In this document: piece by piece, positions 8,035 to 9,146 of the stretch | Layout of the letters: each line of letters begins with the position of its first letter | How positions within the stretch are numbered: the stretch's first letter is position 1 | Origin: Actinomycetes bacterium | GTDB taxonomy: Bacteria > Actinomycetota > Actinomycetes > Actinomycetales > Microbacteriaceae | NCBI GenBank assembly: GCA_023421635.1 | Contig: JAEZSU010000012.1 | Span: 1 to 9,146 of the forward strand | Direction: 5' to 3' | DNA length: 9,146 nucleotides | The notes under the pieces: model-generated | Seen by the model: only the letters and a program-made list of their open reading frames with translations | What the model was told of the DNA's origin: nothing | Databases searched by the model: none | Position numbers and translations under genes: made by a program

Positions 8035-9146
8035 GTGACCACCGCTTTGTATCGTCGTTACCGCCCCGAGGCGTTCGGCGAGATGATCGGCCAGTCGCAG
8101 GTGACCGATCCGCTGATGACGGCGTTGCGCGCCGACCGCGTCGGCCACGCCTACCTCTTCTCCGGCCCCCGCGGCTGCGGCAAGACCACCTCCGCCCGCA
8201 TCCTGGCCCGCTGCCTGAACTGCGCCGAGGGTCCCACCGACACCCCCTGCGGCACCTGTGACAGCTGCGTCGAGCTCGGCCGCGGCGGCGGCGGATCGCT
8301 CGACGTCGTCGAGATCGACGCCGCCAGCCACAACGGTGTCGACGACGCCCGCGACCTGCGCGAGCGCGCCGTCTTCGCGCCCGCCCGCGACCGCTTCAAG
8401 ATCTTCATCCTCGACGAGGCGCACATGGTGACCCCGCAGGGGTTCAACGCGCTGCTCAAGCTCGTCGAGGAGCCGCCGGCGCACGTGAAGTTCATCTTCG
8501 CCACCACCGAGCCCGAGAAGGTCATCGGCACGATCCGCTCGCGCACCCACCACTACCCGTTCCGGCTCGTCCCGCCCGCCGCGATGCTGGAGTACGTGCA
8601 GCAGCTGTGCGAGAGCGAGGGCGTCTCGGTCGAGGCCGGTGTGCTGCCGCTCGTCGGCCGGGCCGGCGGCGGGTCGCCGCGCGACACCCTGTCGCTCCTC
8701 GACCAGCTCATCGCCGGCTCCGAGGGCCCGACCGTCGCCTACGAGCGGGCGGTGGCACTCCTCGGCTACACCCACGGCGAACTGCTCGACGCGATCGTCC
8801 ACGCGCTCGGCGACCGTGACGCCGGTGCGGCGTTCGCCGCCATCGACCGCGTCGTGCAGACCGGGCAGGACCCGCGCCGGTTCATCGAGGACCTGCTGGA
8901 GCGCCTGCGCGACCTCATCGTGGTCGCCGCGACCGGTGCCGGCGCCGGCGCGGTGCTCCGCGGCATCCCCGCGGACGAGCTCGACCGGATGTCGCGGCAG
9001 GCCGCGGCCTTCGGCGCGGACCGCCTCTCGCAGACCGCCGACATCGTCATCGCCGCGCTCGACGAGATGACCGGCGCGACCTCGCCCCGGCTGCAGCTCG
9101 AGCTCATGGTCGCCCGGGTGCTCTCGCACACCGCGCAGGCCCCCGC
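8035..9146 (+). CDS. dnaX: DNA polymerase III subunit gamma/tau, N-terminal part (cut by window edge)
   Basis: Motor subunit of the clamp loader that places the sliding clamp on DNA at the replication fork. About 370 codons are present before the right edge, covering the AAA+ domain, its lid and most of the collar domain. Visible motifs: the N-terminal TALYRRYRPEAF typical of DnaX; Walker A GPRGCGKTT (44-52); a zinc-binding knuckle with C63, C72, C75 and C78; Walker B ILDEAHM with D127 and E128; sensor 1 FIFATTE (153-159); arginine finger region IRSRTHH with R170; and sensor 2 GGSPRDTLSLLDQ with R216. The GTG at 8035 is chosen because it gives the canonical N-terminus and lies at leaderless distance from a -10 box. 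Whether a shorter gamma form is made by frameshifting cannot be judged, since the 3' part lies outside. In many bacteria recR follows. Confidence 0.97.
   Translation, partial: MTTALYRRYRPEAFGEMIGQSQVTDPLMTALRADRVGHAYLFSGPRGCGKTTSARILARCLNCAEGPTDTPCGTCDSCVELGRGGGGSLDVVEIDAASHNGVDDARDLRERAVFAPARDRFKIFILDEAHMVTPQGFNALLKLVEEPPAHVKFIFATTEPEKVIGTIRSRTHHYPFRLVPPAAMLEYVQQLCESEGVSVEAGVLPLVGRAGGGSPRDTLSLLDQLIAGSEGPTVAYERAVALLGYTHGELLDAIVHALGDRDAGAAFAAIDRVVQTGQDPRRFIEDLLERLRDLIVVAATGAGAGAVLRGIPADELDRMSRQAAAFGADRLSQTADIVIAALDEMTGATSPRLQLELMVARVLSHTAQAP

Noticed and set aside
4827..8042. Very long open frame (1071 codons) on the minus strand opposite the HAD and GH65 genes
   Set aside because: It lies antisense to two genes with full catalytic motifs, and its translation is rich in H, R, G, D and V with no recognisable domain. 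Long antisense frames are expected in DNA with strong G/C third-position bias.

Overview
This window is chromosomal DNA from a very GC-rich actinobacterium, most likely from the Microbacteriaceae (Microbacterium-like). The assignment rests on strong G/C preference at third codon positions, GTG starts, leaderless promoters with TAGGCT-type -10 boxes, and gene content. It is an inference from style; no marker gene here fixes the genus. Almost all of the DNA is coding, and no mobile element, CRISPR array, tRNA or rRNA is visible.

Layout. Positions 1-954 (minus strand) hold nearly all of a MoxR-type AAA+ ATPase, cut by the left edge. A short divergent spacer follows, then the small SRP RNA (ffs, about 1059-1150, plus strand), which ends in its own T-rich terminator. 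Four plus-strand genes come next: pta (1237-3354), ackA (3351-4586, overlapping pta by 4 bases), a beta-phosphoglucomutase-like HAD phosphatase (4639-5364) and a glycoside hydrolase family 65 protein, probably a disaccharide phosphorylase (5400-7934). A perfect 13-bp hairpin at 7941-7981 closes this block. The last gene, from 8035 to the right edge, is the 5' part of dnaX (DNA polymerase III gamma/tau), which appears to start leaderless.

How the genes fit together. Pta and AckA interconvert acetyl-CoA, acetyl phosphate and acetate, with ATP made or used. If the GH65 protein is a phosphorylase, it would split an alpha-linked glucose disaccharide with phosphate to give beta-glucose 1-phosphate. 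The HAD enzyme would then turn that into glucose 6-phosphate. The gaps are -4, 52 and 35 bases with no visible terminator between them, so all four could share one transcript: a central-carbon and energy module using phosphate as co-substrate. This is inference; the sugar substrate cannot be read from the sequence.

I found no convincing undescribed system. The most useful second-look items are the matching leaderless promoter architecture at pta, dnaX and ffs, the carbon-metabolism block lying between ffs and dnaX, the intact P-loop in the N-terminal domain of Pta, and the low-complexity tail of the GH65 protein.
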